Shown in pieces: positions 14,628 through 23,964 of a stretch of 64,000 nt of DNA. Position 1 is the stretch's first letter; every line of letters starts with the position of its first letter. The notes under the pieces are model-generated. The model had not been told where the DNA came from. It saw only the letters and a program-made list of their open reading frames with translations, and did not search any database. Position numbers and translations under genes: made by a program. This DNA is from Chloroflexota bacterium (GTDB taxonomy: Bacteria; Chloroflexota; Anaerolineae; Promineifilales; Promineifilaceae): positions 154,377 to 218,376 of the forward strand of contig JACTMP010000002.1 in the NCBI GenBank assembly GCA_014584575.1. Direction: 5' to 3'.

Positions 14628-15561
14628 GCAGGAACATGTGAAACGCGCCATGGAAATTTCTGCTGCCGGTGGGCACAATTGCCTGATGACCGGCCCACCC
14701 GGCGCGGGCAAGACCCTCATCTCCAAATCATTGCCCGGTATCTTGCCGCGTATGTCCGTGGACGAAGCGCTGGAAGTGACCAAAATTTACAGCGTCGCCG
14801 GTTTGCTGCCCACCGACACGCCGTTGATCCGGGTACGGCCGTTTCGCGCCCCCCACCACACCATCAGCTACGCCGGCCTGGTCGGCGGCGGCGCCTGGCC
14901 CCGCCCCGGTGAAATCTCCCTGGCCCATCGCGGGGTCCTCTTTCTGGATGAACTGCCCGAATTTGGTGAACGGCTCATTGAAGTGCTGCGCCAGCCACTA
15001 GAAGGGCTGCCCCGTGAAGTATCCATCTCTCGCGCCTCAGGCACCGTCACCTACCCGGCCAACTTCATGCTCATTGCAGCCCAAAACCCCTGCCCGTGTG
15101 GATATTTTGGCGACCCCACCCATGCCTGCACCTGCTCCAACACCATGATCACTCGCTACCAAAAGCGTATCTCCGGCCCACTGATGGACCGCATAGACCT
15201 GCATGTGGACGTGCCCCGTGTGCCGTTTGAGAAACTCACCGGCCTCACCCGTGGCGAGCCTTCGGCCGTTATCCGCGAACGGGTAGAAAAGGCCCGGCAA
15301 ATTCAGGTGCAGCGACTGCAACCATATAACCTTCATTGCAATGCCGACATGGGACCTGGTGAAGTGCGTGAAATATGCCAGATTGACGAAACGGGCAAGC
15401 GGCTGATGAAAAGCGCCATGTCCCAGATGAGCCTTAGCGCTCGCGCCTATCACCGGGTGTTAAAGGTGGCCCGTACCATTGCCGACCTGGGCGGCATTCC
15501 CACGATTGAACCGGCGCACCTGGCCGAAGCGTTGCAATATCGCCCCCGCAACACAGAATAA
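14626..15561 (+). pseudogene. comM: comM/yifB (Mg-chelatase-like AAA+ helicase), 5'-truncated
   Basis: The frame keeps the AAA+ core: GQEHVKRAMEISAAGGHN, Walker A TGPPGAGKT, the FRAPHHTIS segment, Walker B VLFLDELPEF, zinc-like Cys residues (NPCPCGYFGDPTHACTCS) and the C-terminal helicase lid (LSARAYHRVLKVARTIADL). ComM proteins are about 500 residues and start with a Lon-S5-like domain of about 190 residues. That part is missing, and an in-frame TAG lies at 14611. Homology starts exactly where repeat module A stops. GTG 14638 could still start a 307-residue protein. ComM helps branch migration in natural transformation, and it is a known insertion target of genomic islands in other bacteria. 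Confidence 0.8.
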
Positions 15562-15566
15562 AAAAA

Positions 15567-15605
15567 ACGGCGCGACTTTTGGTCGCGCCGTTCTTCAGTT
15601 TTTCC
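15567..15605. terminator. Intrinsic terminator after comM
   Basis: A perfect 10-bp stem, ACGGCGCGAC (15567-15576) and GTCGCGCCGT (15582-15591), is followed by TCTTCAGTTTTTCC. On the other strand the A8 run (15560-15567) gives a U tract for the convergent YozE-like gene, so it is probably bidirectional. Confidence 0.8.
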
Positions 15606-15620
15606 TGTTTATGGTGGCAA

Positions 15621-15851
15621 CTAGGCCACCAGTTCCACGTGTTCCTGGTATTCACGCCAGGCCCGGTTAAATGCCTCAATCACATCATCTGTCGCTCGAT
15701 GGTCAACCAACCAGGTGGCCCATAACATGTGGCCGCTAATTTTTTTGCGATTTACCTGCGGCTCCTCCAACTGACCAACCGTGTAGGCAAAATCGCCGAC
15801 AATATCTTGACGTTCTTTTTGGTTTGTTAACCATTGATAAAACGATGTCAT
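15621..15851 (-). CDS. YozE-like SAM-domain small protein
   Basis: 76 residues starting MTSFYQWLTNQKERQDIVGDF. The SFYxWL start, the central ISGHMLWATWL and the ending FNRAWREYQEHV match the pattern of the small YozE/DUF1250 family, which is known in Firmicutes but whose function is not known. It is a single gene with AAAAGGAAAAGAG just upstream of ATG 15851. ACGGCCGT is absent from it. Confidence 0.7.
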   Translation of the reverse strand: MTSFYQWLTNQKERQDIVGDFAYTVGQLEEPQVNRKKISGHMLWATWLVDHRATDDVIEAFNRAWREYQEHVELVA

Positions 15852-16242
15852 GATTGCTCTTTTCCTTTTTACCTTGATGTTGCGCCTGCCATTTTAAGGT
15901 CAAAGACAGAACATATCTGATAATAGTTGCTCTGAATGGTTACATAATATCATTAAGATGGGGCTTATCAATCAAATAAATGTGAAAGTTGAGGGAAAGG
16001 GCATAGTACATTATGACTACTGGTATATCTTGTCTGCCGCGCTGTGGTCAGCGCCAGACATTCACAAACCCTCGTTTGCACATACCTATAAGCAATTAGT
16101 ACAATTCCGCTTGCGTATCTGGCAACCATGTTATATGGTAGTCTGGCACTCAGGGGGGCAGCCCACATAAAGGAAGGGAAACACACAGGGACCGGGCCTT
16201 TGCAGGAAACTGGTCTCTTCGGGCAGAAATGGCGTAGTAACT
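15852..16242. other. Intergenic region, no gene seen
   Basis: About 390 bases between the divergent YozE-like and TPR genes. Short frames here lack ribosome sites and codon bias. It probably holds both promoters; I cannot assign -35/-10 boxes with confidence. Confidence 0.5.
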
Positions 16243-17343
16243 ATGGCAAAAGATCGCACCAAATATCAAAAGGCAATGAGAACCGGTTTGGCCTACAACA
16301 GCGCCCAACGCTGGCAGGAAGCGTTTGGCGCTTTTCGGGTGGCTATTGCCGAATTCCCTCAAGAAGCGGCCCCTTATGCCGGGTTGGGCGAAGCCTGCCT
16401 GGGGCTGAAACAATTGGATCGGGCGCTGGAATGTTTTAAGTTGGCGGCGCGATATTCTCAGGGCGATATTACCTATCTGAAAAAGGTGGCCGACATTCAG
16501 GAGCGGCAAGGCCAACTGAGCGAAGCCGGCCGAACCTATATGGCGATTGGCGAAATTTTGCTCAAGCAGCGCAAACTGGATGAAGCCATTGGCAACTGGC
16601 AGCGGGCCATTCGCCTGGACCCCAACTTGTTGGGGGCGCATCGCCGACTGGCGATGGTCTTTCAGCGGCAGAATAAGGTGCGTGACGCCGTGCGCGAATA
16701 CCTGGCCATTGCCCGCATCTTGCAGATGCAAGGTGAATCGAAGAAGGCGATGCAGATGGCGCAGGCGGCGCTGCGGTTGGACCCCGGCAACGATGATGTG
16801 CTGAAAGCGTTAGAACTGATTCAGCACGGGGAAGCCGCTTTCCGCGAAGAAGAAGAGGAAGCGGCTGCCGCCGCCGAAACACAAATTTCCGAGGAAGCCC
16901 AGGCAGAAGCAGACAGCCTGACGGAAACGGTGCGCCAGATGGCGGCTATCTTTGAGGCGGAACGTAGCAAACAGGGCGCTCCAGTTCTCAAGACAGATGA
17001 CCCCATCTCGCTGGCGCGGCGAACGGCGCAGGAACAACTGGCGGAAGAAATCTTCCGTGATGAAGATGACAGTGATACCTCAGCCGATAATGGGCTAAGC
17101 AAATTGGAACGGGATGCCGCGCTGGGACAGGGTATGGATTTTGAGGCGCGTGGTCAGGTTGCCGATGCGATCACGTCTTATAAAAAAGCGATTGATGGCG
17201 GGCTGCGGCTGCCCGCCGCCTATTTTACGTTGGGCCTGCTTTACCTGGAAAACCAGCAGAAGGAGCATGCCCGCCAGATGTTAGACCTGGCTGCGCAGGA
17301 ACCGGTTTATGCGGAAGCCGGGCGGGTGGCTCTGGCCCGGTAA
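16243..17343 (+). CDS. TPR-repeat protein with acidic linker
   Basis: 366 residues. About five tetratricopeptide repeats lie in residues 10-195 (for example AYNSAQRWQEAFGAFRVAIA and KLDEAIGNWQRAIRLDPN), followed by an acidic, Ala/Glu-rich linker (about 203-290, including EEEEEAAAAAE) and a last TPR-like pair (about 305-360). No signal peptide or membrane segment. It is a cytosolic scaffold of unknown partner, monocistronic, and convergent with the DUF1501 gene. Confidence 0.8.
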   Translation: MAKDRTKYQKAMRTGLAYNSAQRWQEAFGAFRVAIAEFPQEAAPYAGLGEACLGLKQLDRALECFKLAARYSQGDITYLKKVADIQERQGQLSEAGRTYMAIGEILLKQRKLDEAIGNWQRAIRLDPNLLGAHRRLAMVFQRQNKVRDAVREYLAIARILQMQGESKKAMQMAQAALRLDPGNDDVLKALELIQHGEAAFREEEEEAAAAAETQISEEAQAEADSLTETVRQMAAIFEAERSKQGAPVLKTDDPISLARRTAQEQLAEEIFRDEDDSDTSADNGLSKLERDAALGQGMDFEARGQVADAITSYKKAIDGGLRLPAAYFTLGLLYLENQQKEHARQMLDLAAQEPVYAEAGRVALAR

Positions 17344-17407
17344 CGGCCGTGACCCCATCCCCTTCTGCCCCTAAAATGACCTTGTTCAATCAGTGGACAA
17401 ATCTGCG

Positions 17408-18670
17408 CTAGTGGACAAATCCGCGCTGTACCGCTTGATAGTGGGGGAATACATCGGCAACGGCCGTGTTACGCAAACGCACCTGCACCACCTCCATCAA
17501 CACGTCCCGGTAATCTGTAGTCACTGCCAGGTCGCCTGGCCCAAACAGTGACGCCGCGCTCAATCCGGGCCACGCGCCCAAGACCTTGCCCCCCGTCACA
17601 TGCCCGCCCAGCAAAAGCATCAATGTGCCGTGCCCGTGATCGGTGCCCAGACTGGCATTCTCAAAGACACGTCGGCCGAATTCCGACATCACCACCAGAC
17701 TGATTTGTCCCATGTACGTCACCATATCCCGGTAAAAGGCAGCCAACCCCTGTCCCAGGTCGGCCAGCAACCCGGCCATTAACCCCGTGCTCCCTCCCTG
17801 CCCAAAATGGGTATCCCAACCCCCAAGGTCAATGGCTGCTACCTCCAGCCCCGCTTCGGCCTTAATCAGCATGGCAATCTGGCGCAGGCTGTGGCCAAAG
17901 TCGCTTTCGGGATAGACCGCGCCGCCGCCAGGTATATAGCCTGTCGGGTCCAGTTTGGTCAATGTGTCAATGACACCCAACGTTTCCTGGCCGATGGCGC
18001 TCAATTCGTCTGCCCCCTGGTACAGGCCACGCAGCACGGTGTACATTTGCTGCGCCCGTTTCTCGTCGCCGCTCAGGTGAAAATCTACAATGGAGCGCAT
18101 TGCCGTTGCCGGCACCGCGCCATACAGGCTGCGCGGCAACGCCCCACCCAGGCCAATAGCGCGGATGGGACTGTTGTTGCCGGTGTTATAGCTGGCCAGG
18201 TGGCGATTGATCCAGCCGGAGGCAGGGCCTCGTTCATCGTCAATCCCGCGTTCCATCAAAGCCATTGCCTTGAAATGGCTGCGCGAATCATCCGGCGCGC
18301 CGCAGGCACGGATAATGCCCAGATGCCCGGCCTGCCAGGGTTCCAGCAACGGCCGTAGAGCCGGGTGGAAACCAAAAAACCCATCCAGGTCAATGGCGCG
18401 CGCGGCGTCGGGCACACTGGCATGGTCAGGCCGGGCAATGGCGATGCTGGGCCGGGCGCGGTAATATGCTTCCTCGCCATGGGGCAGCACCATGTTGAGC
18501 GCATCGGCCGCGCCGCGCAAAAACAGCACCACCAGCACATCCCCACGCGGATTTGTCTGGGGTGGGGCAAACGCCAGGCGAGGTAGCCAGCCAGGCCATA
18601 CGGCCGTTGCCATTGCCCCCCCTGCCAACCCCTGTAAAAAATCACGCCGTGTCAGTTGTGAAATGGTCAT
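17408..18670 (-). CDS. DUF1501 family Tat-exported protein
   Basis: 420 residues. The N-terminus LTRRDFLQGLAGGAMATAVW is a twin-arginine signal. The body has the DUF1501 signature (GDVLVVLFLRGAADALNMVLP, RSHFKAMALMERG, GWDTHFGQ, VVMSEFGRRVFENASLGTDH), related to the alkaline phosphatase/sulfatase fold. It is the last gene of a minus-strand run that begins with an ECF sigma factor. DUF1501 and DUF1800 proteins are almost always adjacent and are exported together; their substrate is not known. Confidence 0.9.
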   Translation of the reverse strand: MTISQLTRRDFLQGLAGGAMATAVWPGWLPRLAFAPPQTNPRGDVLVVLFLRGAADALNMVLPHGEEAYYRARPSIAIARPDHASVPDAARAIDLDGFFGFHPALRPLLEPWQAGHLGIIRACGAPDDSRSHFKAMALMERGIDDERGPASGWINRHLASYNTGNNSPIRAIGLGGALPRSLYGAVPATAMRSIVDFHLSGDEKRAQQMYTVLRGLYQGADELSAIGQETLGVIDTLTKLDPTGYIPGGGAVYPESDFGHSLRQIAMLIKAEAGLEVAAIDLGGWDTHFGQGGSTGLMAGLLADLGQGLAAFYRDMVTYMGQISLVVMSEFGRRVFENASLGTDHGHGTLMLLLGGHVTGGKVLGAWPGLSAASLFGPGDLAVTTDYRDVLMEVVQVRLRNTAVADVFPHYQAVQRGFVH

Positions 18671-18688
18671 CAGATTATCCTCCGATCC

Positions 18689-20176
18689 TTAGCGCCATTG
18701 AAAAGCGGGCGAGGCCAGGATGGCCGCCAGCAAGATGGGTGTGGCCTGGGTCAGGTCGGCCGTTTGCGCCGGTGAAAGGGCCGCTAACACTGCCTGACGG
18801 TCGGCCACGGGCAAAGGTGAGCCTGTCAGCAGAAGGCTCACCCGATCCAACAGCATCCCCGGATCGTCCAGGTTGTCTAACAAAGTAGGCGACCAATGCC
18901 ACCGCGTGCCTTTGTACTCGTGATGAGCCAGCCGGGTAGCAAACCGCCAGCGCGGTAGCAGGTTACGCAACCAGGCGTCGGCCACATCAGGTGGGCCGTC
19001 CGGGGTCGGCCACTCATAATCAGCCTGGGCCAGGGCGGCCAGTTCCGCTTGCAGCGGTGGGCCGCCGTCTGTTTCCACAGGCAGTTGGCGCATGGCGCTG
19101 GTGATAAAGTCTACGGGTCGTTTGAATTTGGGCGGCAGCGGCCCCGGCCAGGTGGCCAGACCATCCAGCAAGACGACCCGCAGCATGGCGCGAATGTCAC
19201 CGCCGGTCTGGGTAAAGGCGACGGCCGTTTTGTCTACCAGCTCGGCTGCATCCCGCTCAGGATGGTCACAAATGAAGCGGCGTACCAGCTTGGTTGCCAG
19301 AAAATGGCCGGTTTGCGGATGGGCCGCCAGCGTATGCAGCGCCGTTTCCGCTTCCGCCATCCCGGCCGGAGCAACGGTTTGCCCTAACCATTGTTTGGCG
19401 GCGGGGTCGTGTGCCGCCTCATTAAAAGTGAATTCACCCCACCAACCGTACTCTTTCACCGACCAGCCGGTGAACTGGCGCGCCAGCTCCATCACGTCTT
19501 GTTGGCTGTAGCCGCCATCCACGCCTAGAGTGTGCAGTTCCATCACCTCGCGGGCATAGTTTTCGTTGGGCCACGCCTTGATGTTGGCCTGGTTATCCAG
19601 GTAAATGAGCATGGCCGGGGAGGATGCCGAAGCGTGCAGCAGATCGCCAAAGTTGCCCAGGGCGTGGGGTCGGATGACCAGGCGATCATCAACCGGCTTT
19701 AGCGCCCACACATCTCCTTTGGTGATGGCGATGTTGAAATGGTCAGTCCAGAAGTGAACCATCATTTCAAATAATTGGCGGCGGCTATAGACGCGGCGGA
19801 GGAAGGTGGCCTGTTGAAACGGCCGTTGCACTTCCTCCGCGTCCCACATCAGCAAATAATCGGCGTCTTGGGCGATCAAATCATAGGGGCGCAGGCGAAT
19901 TTCCATCGCCTGGTCGTCAATTTCTGTGTAGGCCAACTGCTCTTCTAACCAACCGGCCAATCCTATCTCCTGCACGGCCGTGCGTTCTGCCGGTGTGGGG
20001 CCAAACGTCACCCGCCGCAGCAGAGGGTAAGCCGGTTCATCGTTCCAGTCGGGCCATTGCTCCAGGCTGACCGGCCCACCGGCCAGGCGCGTGTAGAGTG
20101 GGGCGCAGCCACTTAACGTGGCGCCGGCCGCACCCAATCCGGCAAGTTGCAGAAAGCGACGGCGATCAAACAACAT
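18689..20176 (-). CDS. DUF1800 family Tat-exported lipoprotein
   Basis: About 495 residues from ATG 20176, chosen because DRRRFLQLAGLGAAGATLSG plus Cys is a Tat signal ending in a lipobox. The body matches DUF1800 (PAYPLLRRVTFGPTPAERTA, MMVHFWTDHFNI, NENYAREVMELHTLGVDGGY, QFTGWSV, HPQTGHFLATKLVRRFICDH). The start overlaps the stop of the upstream membrane-protein gene by 11 bases. It pairs with the DUF1501 protein downstream. Confidence 0.9.
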   Translation of the reverse strand: MLFDRRRFLQLAGLGAAGATLSGCAPLYTRLAGGPVSLEQWPDWNDEPAYPLLRRVTFGPTPAERTAVQEIGLAGWLEEQLAYTEIDDQAMEIRLRPYDLIAQDADYLLMWDAEEVQRPFQQATFLRRVYSRRQLFEMMVHFWTDHFNIAITKGDVWALKPVDDRLVIRPHALGNFGDLLHASASSPAMLIYLDNQANIKAWPNENYAREVMELHTLGVDGGYSQQDVMELARQFTGWSVKEYGWWGEFTFNEAAHDPAAKQWLGQTVAPAGMAEAETALHTLAAHPQTGHFLATKLVRRFICDHPERDAAELVDKTAVAFTQTGGDIRAMLRVVLLDGLATWPGPLPPKFKRPVDFITSAMRQLPVETDGGPPLQAELAALAQADYEWPTPDGPPDVADAWLRNLLPRWRFATRLAHHEYKGTRWHWSPTLLDNLDDPGMLLDRVSLLLTGSPLPVADRQAVLAALSPAQTADLTQATPILLAAILASPAFQWR

Positions 20177-20714
20177 CACTGCCTCTGGCGACCTGGATGG
20201 CGATAACTGGTTCATCTGCGGCGGCCGGTTGGCGGTGTGGGCCGCGGCGGAGCAGCGCCAGGCCGGCCGCGCCCAGGCAGAAGATCAGGCAGAGCGGGAT
20301 GAAGAGGAACCAGCCGAGGATGGGAAAAGCGGCGGCCAGTTCCAGAGCGACAACGGCGCGCAAAAAAGCGGCCGCCGGAGAAAGCCCGGCTTGTGACCGT
20401 TCGCGCAGCCGCTGGGACATCCAACCGGTTAACCCGGCCGCGCCCACTGCCGCTATGGCCAGCGTGCTCAAGACGAGGACAATGGCCGTCAGGTTTGCGC
20501 CGGGCAAGGGCACATTCACCAAAATGAGAACCAGCACAGTGACGACCAGGCTGAGCAGCAGGCCAAAGAAAAAGGTGCGACCAGGCATACGCGCCAGCCG
20601 CATTTCCGCACGGGCAGTGGCTGCGGGAAACAGCAGCCACCAGGTGAAAATCAGGCCGGGAAAGACAATGCCCAATGAGAGCAGGATGCCAAAACCCAGG
20701 TAAACGTCAGACAT
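20166..20714 (-). CDS. Integral membrane protein, paralogue of the next upstream gene
   Basis: 182 residues with about four to five transmembrane segments (about 5-30, 48-70, 78-98, 115-135 and 138-160) and an Arg/Pro-rich tail. The loop motif RMPGRTFFFGLLLS matches QMPGRALLIGLVNL in the gene at 20782-21318, and both share a GWF segment near the last helix pair, so the two look like paralogues. No family name known to me. Its place between the sigma/anti-sigma pair and the exported DUF1800/DUF1501 proteins suggests a shared envelope role. Confidence 0.75.
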   Translation of the reverse strand: MSDVYLGFGILLSLGIVFPGLIFTWWLLFPAATARAEMRLARMPGRTFFFGLLLSLVVTVLVLILVNVPLPGANLTAIVLVLSTLAIAAVGAAGLTGWMSQRLRERSQAGLSPAAAFLRAVVALELAAAFPILGWFLFIPLCLIFCLGAAGLALLRRGPHRQPAAADEPVIAIQVARGSDVV

Positions 20715-20781
20715 GGTATACCTCCATTCATGTGTTGTTGTAGAGGGATACCGGACGGTTGACGGAAATGTTGCAGCAATT

Positions 20782-21318
20782 TCAGGGGTCGGGAGTAGAT
20801 GTTGTTGACTTTGTGGCGGACGCTCCTCCCTGACGTGCCCGTCTCTGACGCGCCCGCCCCATGAGGAGCATGACGCCTACGCCCAGGGCGATGGTCAGCA
20901 GGATGGGCGTCAGAACAAACCAGCCAACAAAGGGGGCCAGCCCGGCCAGCAGAAGCAGGCCGGCCGCAAAGGCGTGGCGGTTGACTGGCGGTTTATCCGG
21001 CCATAGGCGCTGCCCCAGCAGCAGCACCAGACCGGGCAGCCCCAGGAGGATGGCGGCTATCAGGGTGAACAAAGAGGCCAGCGCCGGGATGAAGAAGAGG
21101 GGAGCGACATTTTCTCCCAGGGCGAACAAGGTGAGGGTAAGGGCGCTCAGAAAAAAGAGATTCACCAGGCCGATGAGCAGCGCCCTGCCGGGCATCTGCT
21201 CAATAATGGTTTGCCCCTGGGCGGCTTCGTGAGGGAAGAAACCGGTGAGCAAGAGGAGTACGGCCGTGCCCGTTACCAGCAAGATGAGAGAAGCCAGCAG
21301 AAGTTGTAGTAGTTCCAT
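20782..21318 (-). CDS. Integral membrane protein, paralogue of the downstream gene
   Basis: 178 residues, about five transmembrane segments, with a basic Ser/Thr-rich tail (GRARQRRARQGG). It shares with the 20166-20714 protein the MPGR loop, the overall helix layout and a C-terminal basic tail. It lies in the same minus-strand run as the sigma factor and anti-sigma factor. Confidence 0.75.
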   Translation of the reverse strand: MELLQLLLASLILLVTGTAVLLLLTGFFPHEAAQGQTIIEQMPGRALLIGLVNLFFLSALTLTLFALGENVAPLFFIPALASLFTLIAAILLGLPGLVLLLGQRLWPDKPPVNRHAFAAGLLLLAGLAPFVGWFVLTPILLTIALGVGVMLLMGRARQRRARQGGASATKSTTSTPDP

Positions 21319-21435
21319 GATTAACCTAGCCTTTTACCTGGTTGCAGAGTGGAATCGCCATTTTCATTTTGGTCGCCATCGTCTATGTATGATGACCATA
21401 GACGTTTTATTTCGGTATAAACCTTTACCACCCCA

Positions 21436-22047
21436 TTACCTTTGCCCGTATGCATCTTGCTGTGCCGCCCGCCAGGTAAAACGAACTGTGATCAGCCACA
21501 GCACGGCCGTGACTGTCGCCAGAGGCAGCAAGAGCGACAACGGTAAGGAAAATGACGGCGAAAGGATTGATTCTGACCACACGGCCGTCCAGCCGACCCG
21601 CCAGACATCGGGTTGCCACCAGACCGCCCACCATGCGCTCCAACTCTGGGTCAATGCGTCCCAACTGGGCAGCGCCGGGTATAGCGCCGACCATGCCGTC
21701 ACTTTTGCCCATAGCGGCCAGGCCACCAGCACCGTTAGCAGGGCCAGGGCAAACTGCACAGCCAGCAGCGACTGCCAGGTGCGCCCCGGTATTGTGGTGG
21801 GCAGCAGCGTCGGCGTCTCTAACCTGGCCAAAACCGTGGTAGTGAGATCATGGGTTAGTTGGGGTTCTGGCAGAGCGTCTAGTTCGGCTTGTAAGGTGCG
21901 CCATTGGTGGAGTACGGTCGTTAAACCCGGTTCTTGGGCCAGCCGCGCCGCCACGATCTGCTGCTGTTCGGGCGGCAATTCGCCGTCCAGGTAGGCTTGC
22001 AGCAGGAGTTCATCCGCCAACGTCAATTCGTCTTCATTCCTAGTCAT
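21436..22047 (-). CDS. Anti-sigma factor-like membrane protein
   Basis: 203 residues. Residues 10-60 (DELLLQAYLDGELPPEQQQI, then VAARLAQEPGL) match the N-terminal anti-sigma domain with the DGEL core but without the HxxxCxxC zinc residues. Three hydrophobic segments follow (about 91-112, 128-150 and 170-190), making it a membrane-bound regulator. It starts three bases after the sigma factor stop, the usual arrangement for an ECF sigma factor and its anti-sigma factor. Confidence 0.8.
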   Translation of the reverse strand: MTRNEDELTLADELLLQAYLDGELPPEQQQIVAARLAQEPGLTTVLHQWRTLQAELDALPEPQLTHDLTTTVLARLETPTLLPTTIPGRTWQSLLAVQFALALLTVLVAWPLWAKVTAWSALYPALPSWDALTQSWSAWWAVWWQPDVWRVGWTAVWSESILSPSFSLPLSLLLPLATVTAVLWLITVRFTWRAAQQDAYGQR

Positions 22048-22050
22048 TGT

Positions 22051-22641
22051 CTAGCTCTCACCAGGTTCTGCCAGCCGTTCCAGCAGTAATTTGCGGGCGC
22101 GGAGCAGATGGCTTTTCACCGTGTTTAGCGGCAGATCAAGTTGTGTGGCAATATCAGCATAGCTCAATTCCTGAAAGTGGCGTAGCTCGATAATCACCCG
22201 ATAATGGGGCGGTAGCGCCTGAATCGCTTGCCATATTTGCTGCTGTCGTTCCCAGGCAATTTGCTGTTGCTCGGTGGCACGCCAACCACCCGCGCCATCG
22301 GCCAGCCACTCTTGTTCATCGCTTAAAGGTATAATTGCCATAGTTCGTTGCCGCAGCAGATCATAACAAACATTGGTCGCAATTTGCCGCAGCCAGGGGC
22401 CAAACGGCCGTTGGCTGTCAAATCCGGCCAATGAACGATGCGCCCGAATAAAGGCTTCTTGGGTAGCGTCTTCCGCATCTTGCCGCTGGCCCAACAGCCG
22501 GTAGCAAACGGCAAAAACGGATTGTTGGTACCGCCCTACCAATAGACCATATGCTTTGTGGTCATTGCCCTGTGCCTGGGCCAACAGTTCTTGTTCGTCG
22601 GGCAGATCCATACTTGTTAAGGATACTGGCATTTTCTTCAT
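22051..22641 (-). CDS. ECF-type RNA polymerase sigma factor
   Basis: About 196 residues from ATG 22641 (a later ATG at 22611, MDLPDEQ, is also possible; the upstream TTG is unlikely). Sigma region 2 is ALQGND-like with YGLLVGRYQQSVFAVCYRLL and DAEDATQEAFIRAHRSL. Region 4 ends LPPHYRVIIELRHFQELSYA, then IATQLDLPLNTVKSHLLRAR. It should direct transcription of an envelope-related regulon; the five genes downstream on the same strand are candidates. Confidence 0.9.
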   Translation of the reverse strand: MKKMPVSLTSMDLPDEQELLAQAQGNDHKAYGLLVGRYQQSVFAVCYRLLGQRQDAEDATQEAFIRAHRSLAGFDSQRPFGPWLRQIATNVCYDLLRQRTMAIIPLSDEQEWLADGAGGWRATEQQQIAWERQQQIWQAIQALPPHYRVIIELRHFQELSYADIATQLDLPLNTVKSHLLRARKLLLERLAEPGES

Positions 22642-22711
22642 TTTGTTGCAGCAAGTTGCGCTGGAATTGTAATGATGTGTATGAACTGCGCCACCTGCCA
22701 AACTGGGCAGC

Positions 22712-22859
22712 AGTTCTCAGTTTCATTTGCAGCGGCAGATAAATCTGCACCAACAGAAGGCAAAGCCGACCTTCGTCGGTTGTAAATAGTTGTCGAAGGC
22801 CGACTTTGCTTTCTATATGCCGCGATTTCAATCGCCCGATTGTGTCAGACTGAGAACTA
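22712..22859 (+). repeat. 152-bp palindromic element, copy 1
   Basis: Flanked by AGTTCTCAGTTT and the imperfect reverse copy near ACTGAGAACT (22849-22858). The inside carries GCAGATAAATCTGCACCAAC, GAAGGCAAAGCCGACCTTCG and GAAGGCCGACTTTG, as in the copies at 31978-32180 and 62809-62960. No coding frame is present. Confidence 0.8.
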
Positions 22860-22914
22860 TTGCAAACCAGGTATGCCAGTTGGCAAAGTTCACAAGATTA
22901 CGTAAACTTGCGGC

Positions 22915-23964
22915 ATGAATCGCCTGGATTTCCGCTCCGATACCGTTAGCTGGCCCACCCCCGCCATGCGCCAGGCCATGGCCAATGCCCCCGTGGGTGA
23001 TGATGTATATGGCGAAGACCCCACCGTCAACGAACTGGAAGCGTTAGCCGCCGCCAAAACTGGCAAAGAAGCCGGTCTCTTTGTCACCAGCGGCACCATG
23101 GGCAATCTGGTGGCGGTGCTCACCCACGCCAATCGCGGCGACGAAGCCATCATCGGGCAAGATGCGCACATCTTCTGTTATGAAGCGGGTGGGATGGCGG
23201 CGTTGGGGAATGTGATGCCCCGTCCCTTGCCCACCGACCACACCGGCCGCATGTCCCTGGCGCAGATAGAAGAGACGATTGCGCCGGATGATGCCCACTA
23301 CGGCCGTACCCGCCTCATCCTCGTTGAAAACAGCTACGGCAGCCGCGCCGGCTATCCGCTGCCGCCTGACTACTTCGCCGGTGTGCAGGCCATCGCCAAC
23401 CGCCACACCCTGCGCACCCACATGGACGGGGCGCGGCTGTTTAATGCCGCCGTCGCTCAAAACAGTGACGCCAGCACGCTCACCCAACACGTAGACAGCG
23501 TCAGCTTTTGCCTGAGCAAAGGGTTGTGCGCTCCGGTCGGTTCCGTGTTATGCGGCTCGGCCGAATTTATTCACCAGGCGCGCCGCACCCGCAAAGTGGT
23601 AGGCGGTGGCATGCGCCAGGCCGGTATTCTGGCTGCCGCCGGCATTGTGGCTCTGCACGAGATGATTGAGCGGCTGGCCGACGACCACCAACATGCTCGC
23701 CAGCTTGCCGAAGGGTTAGCCCAAATCCCCGGCATTCACGTGGATCTTGATACCGTCAAGACCAATATGGTCTTTTTTGCGCTGGATGAGGGGGTGTCGC
23801 TTACGGCCGTTGCGTACATGACCCAACTCCGCCAGCGCGCCAACATCTGGCTGGGGGACATTGGCCCCCGCCACTTCCGCGCCGTCACCCATTACTGGAG
23901 TGGCCCCGCGGAAGTTGAACTGTTTGTGGAAACAACCAGAGTTATTTTGAAAGGTAATCGGTGA
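22915..23964 (+). CDS. ltaE: Low-specificity L-threonine aldolase
   Basis: 349 residues, a PLP enzyme of fold type I. The N-terminus MNRLDFRSDTVSWPTPAMRQ, then GEDPTVNELE, FVTSGTMGNLVA, the DGARLFNA segment and the Schiff-base lysine in SFCLSKGLCAPVG are all family marks. It cleaves threonine or allo-threonine to glycine and acetaldehyde in the cytosol. Length is normal. Monocistronic, starting 55 bases after the palindromic element. Confidence 0.93.
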   Translation: MNRLDFRSDTVSWPTPAMRQAMANAPVGDDVYGEDPTVNELEALAAAKTGKEAGLFVTSGTMGNLVAVLTHANRGDEAIIGQDAHIFCYEAGGMAALGNVMPRPLPTDHTGRMSLAQIEETIAPDDAHYGRTRLILVENSYGSRAGYPLPPDYFAGVQAIANRHTLRTHMDGARLFNAAVAQNSDASTLTQHVDSVSFCLSKGLCAPVGSVLCGSAEFIHQARRTRKVVGGGMRQAGILAAAGIVALHEMIERLADDHQHARQLAEGLAQIPGIHVDLDTVKTNMVFFALDEGVSLTAVAYMTQLRQRANIWLGDIGPRHFRAVTHYWSGPAEVELFVETTRVILKGNR

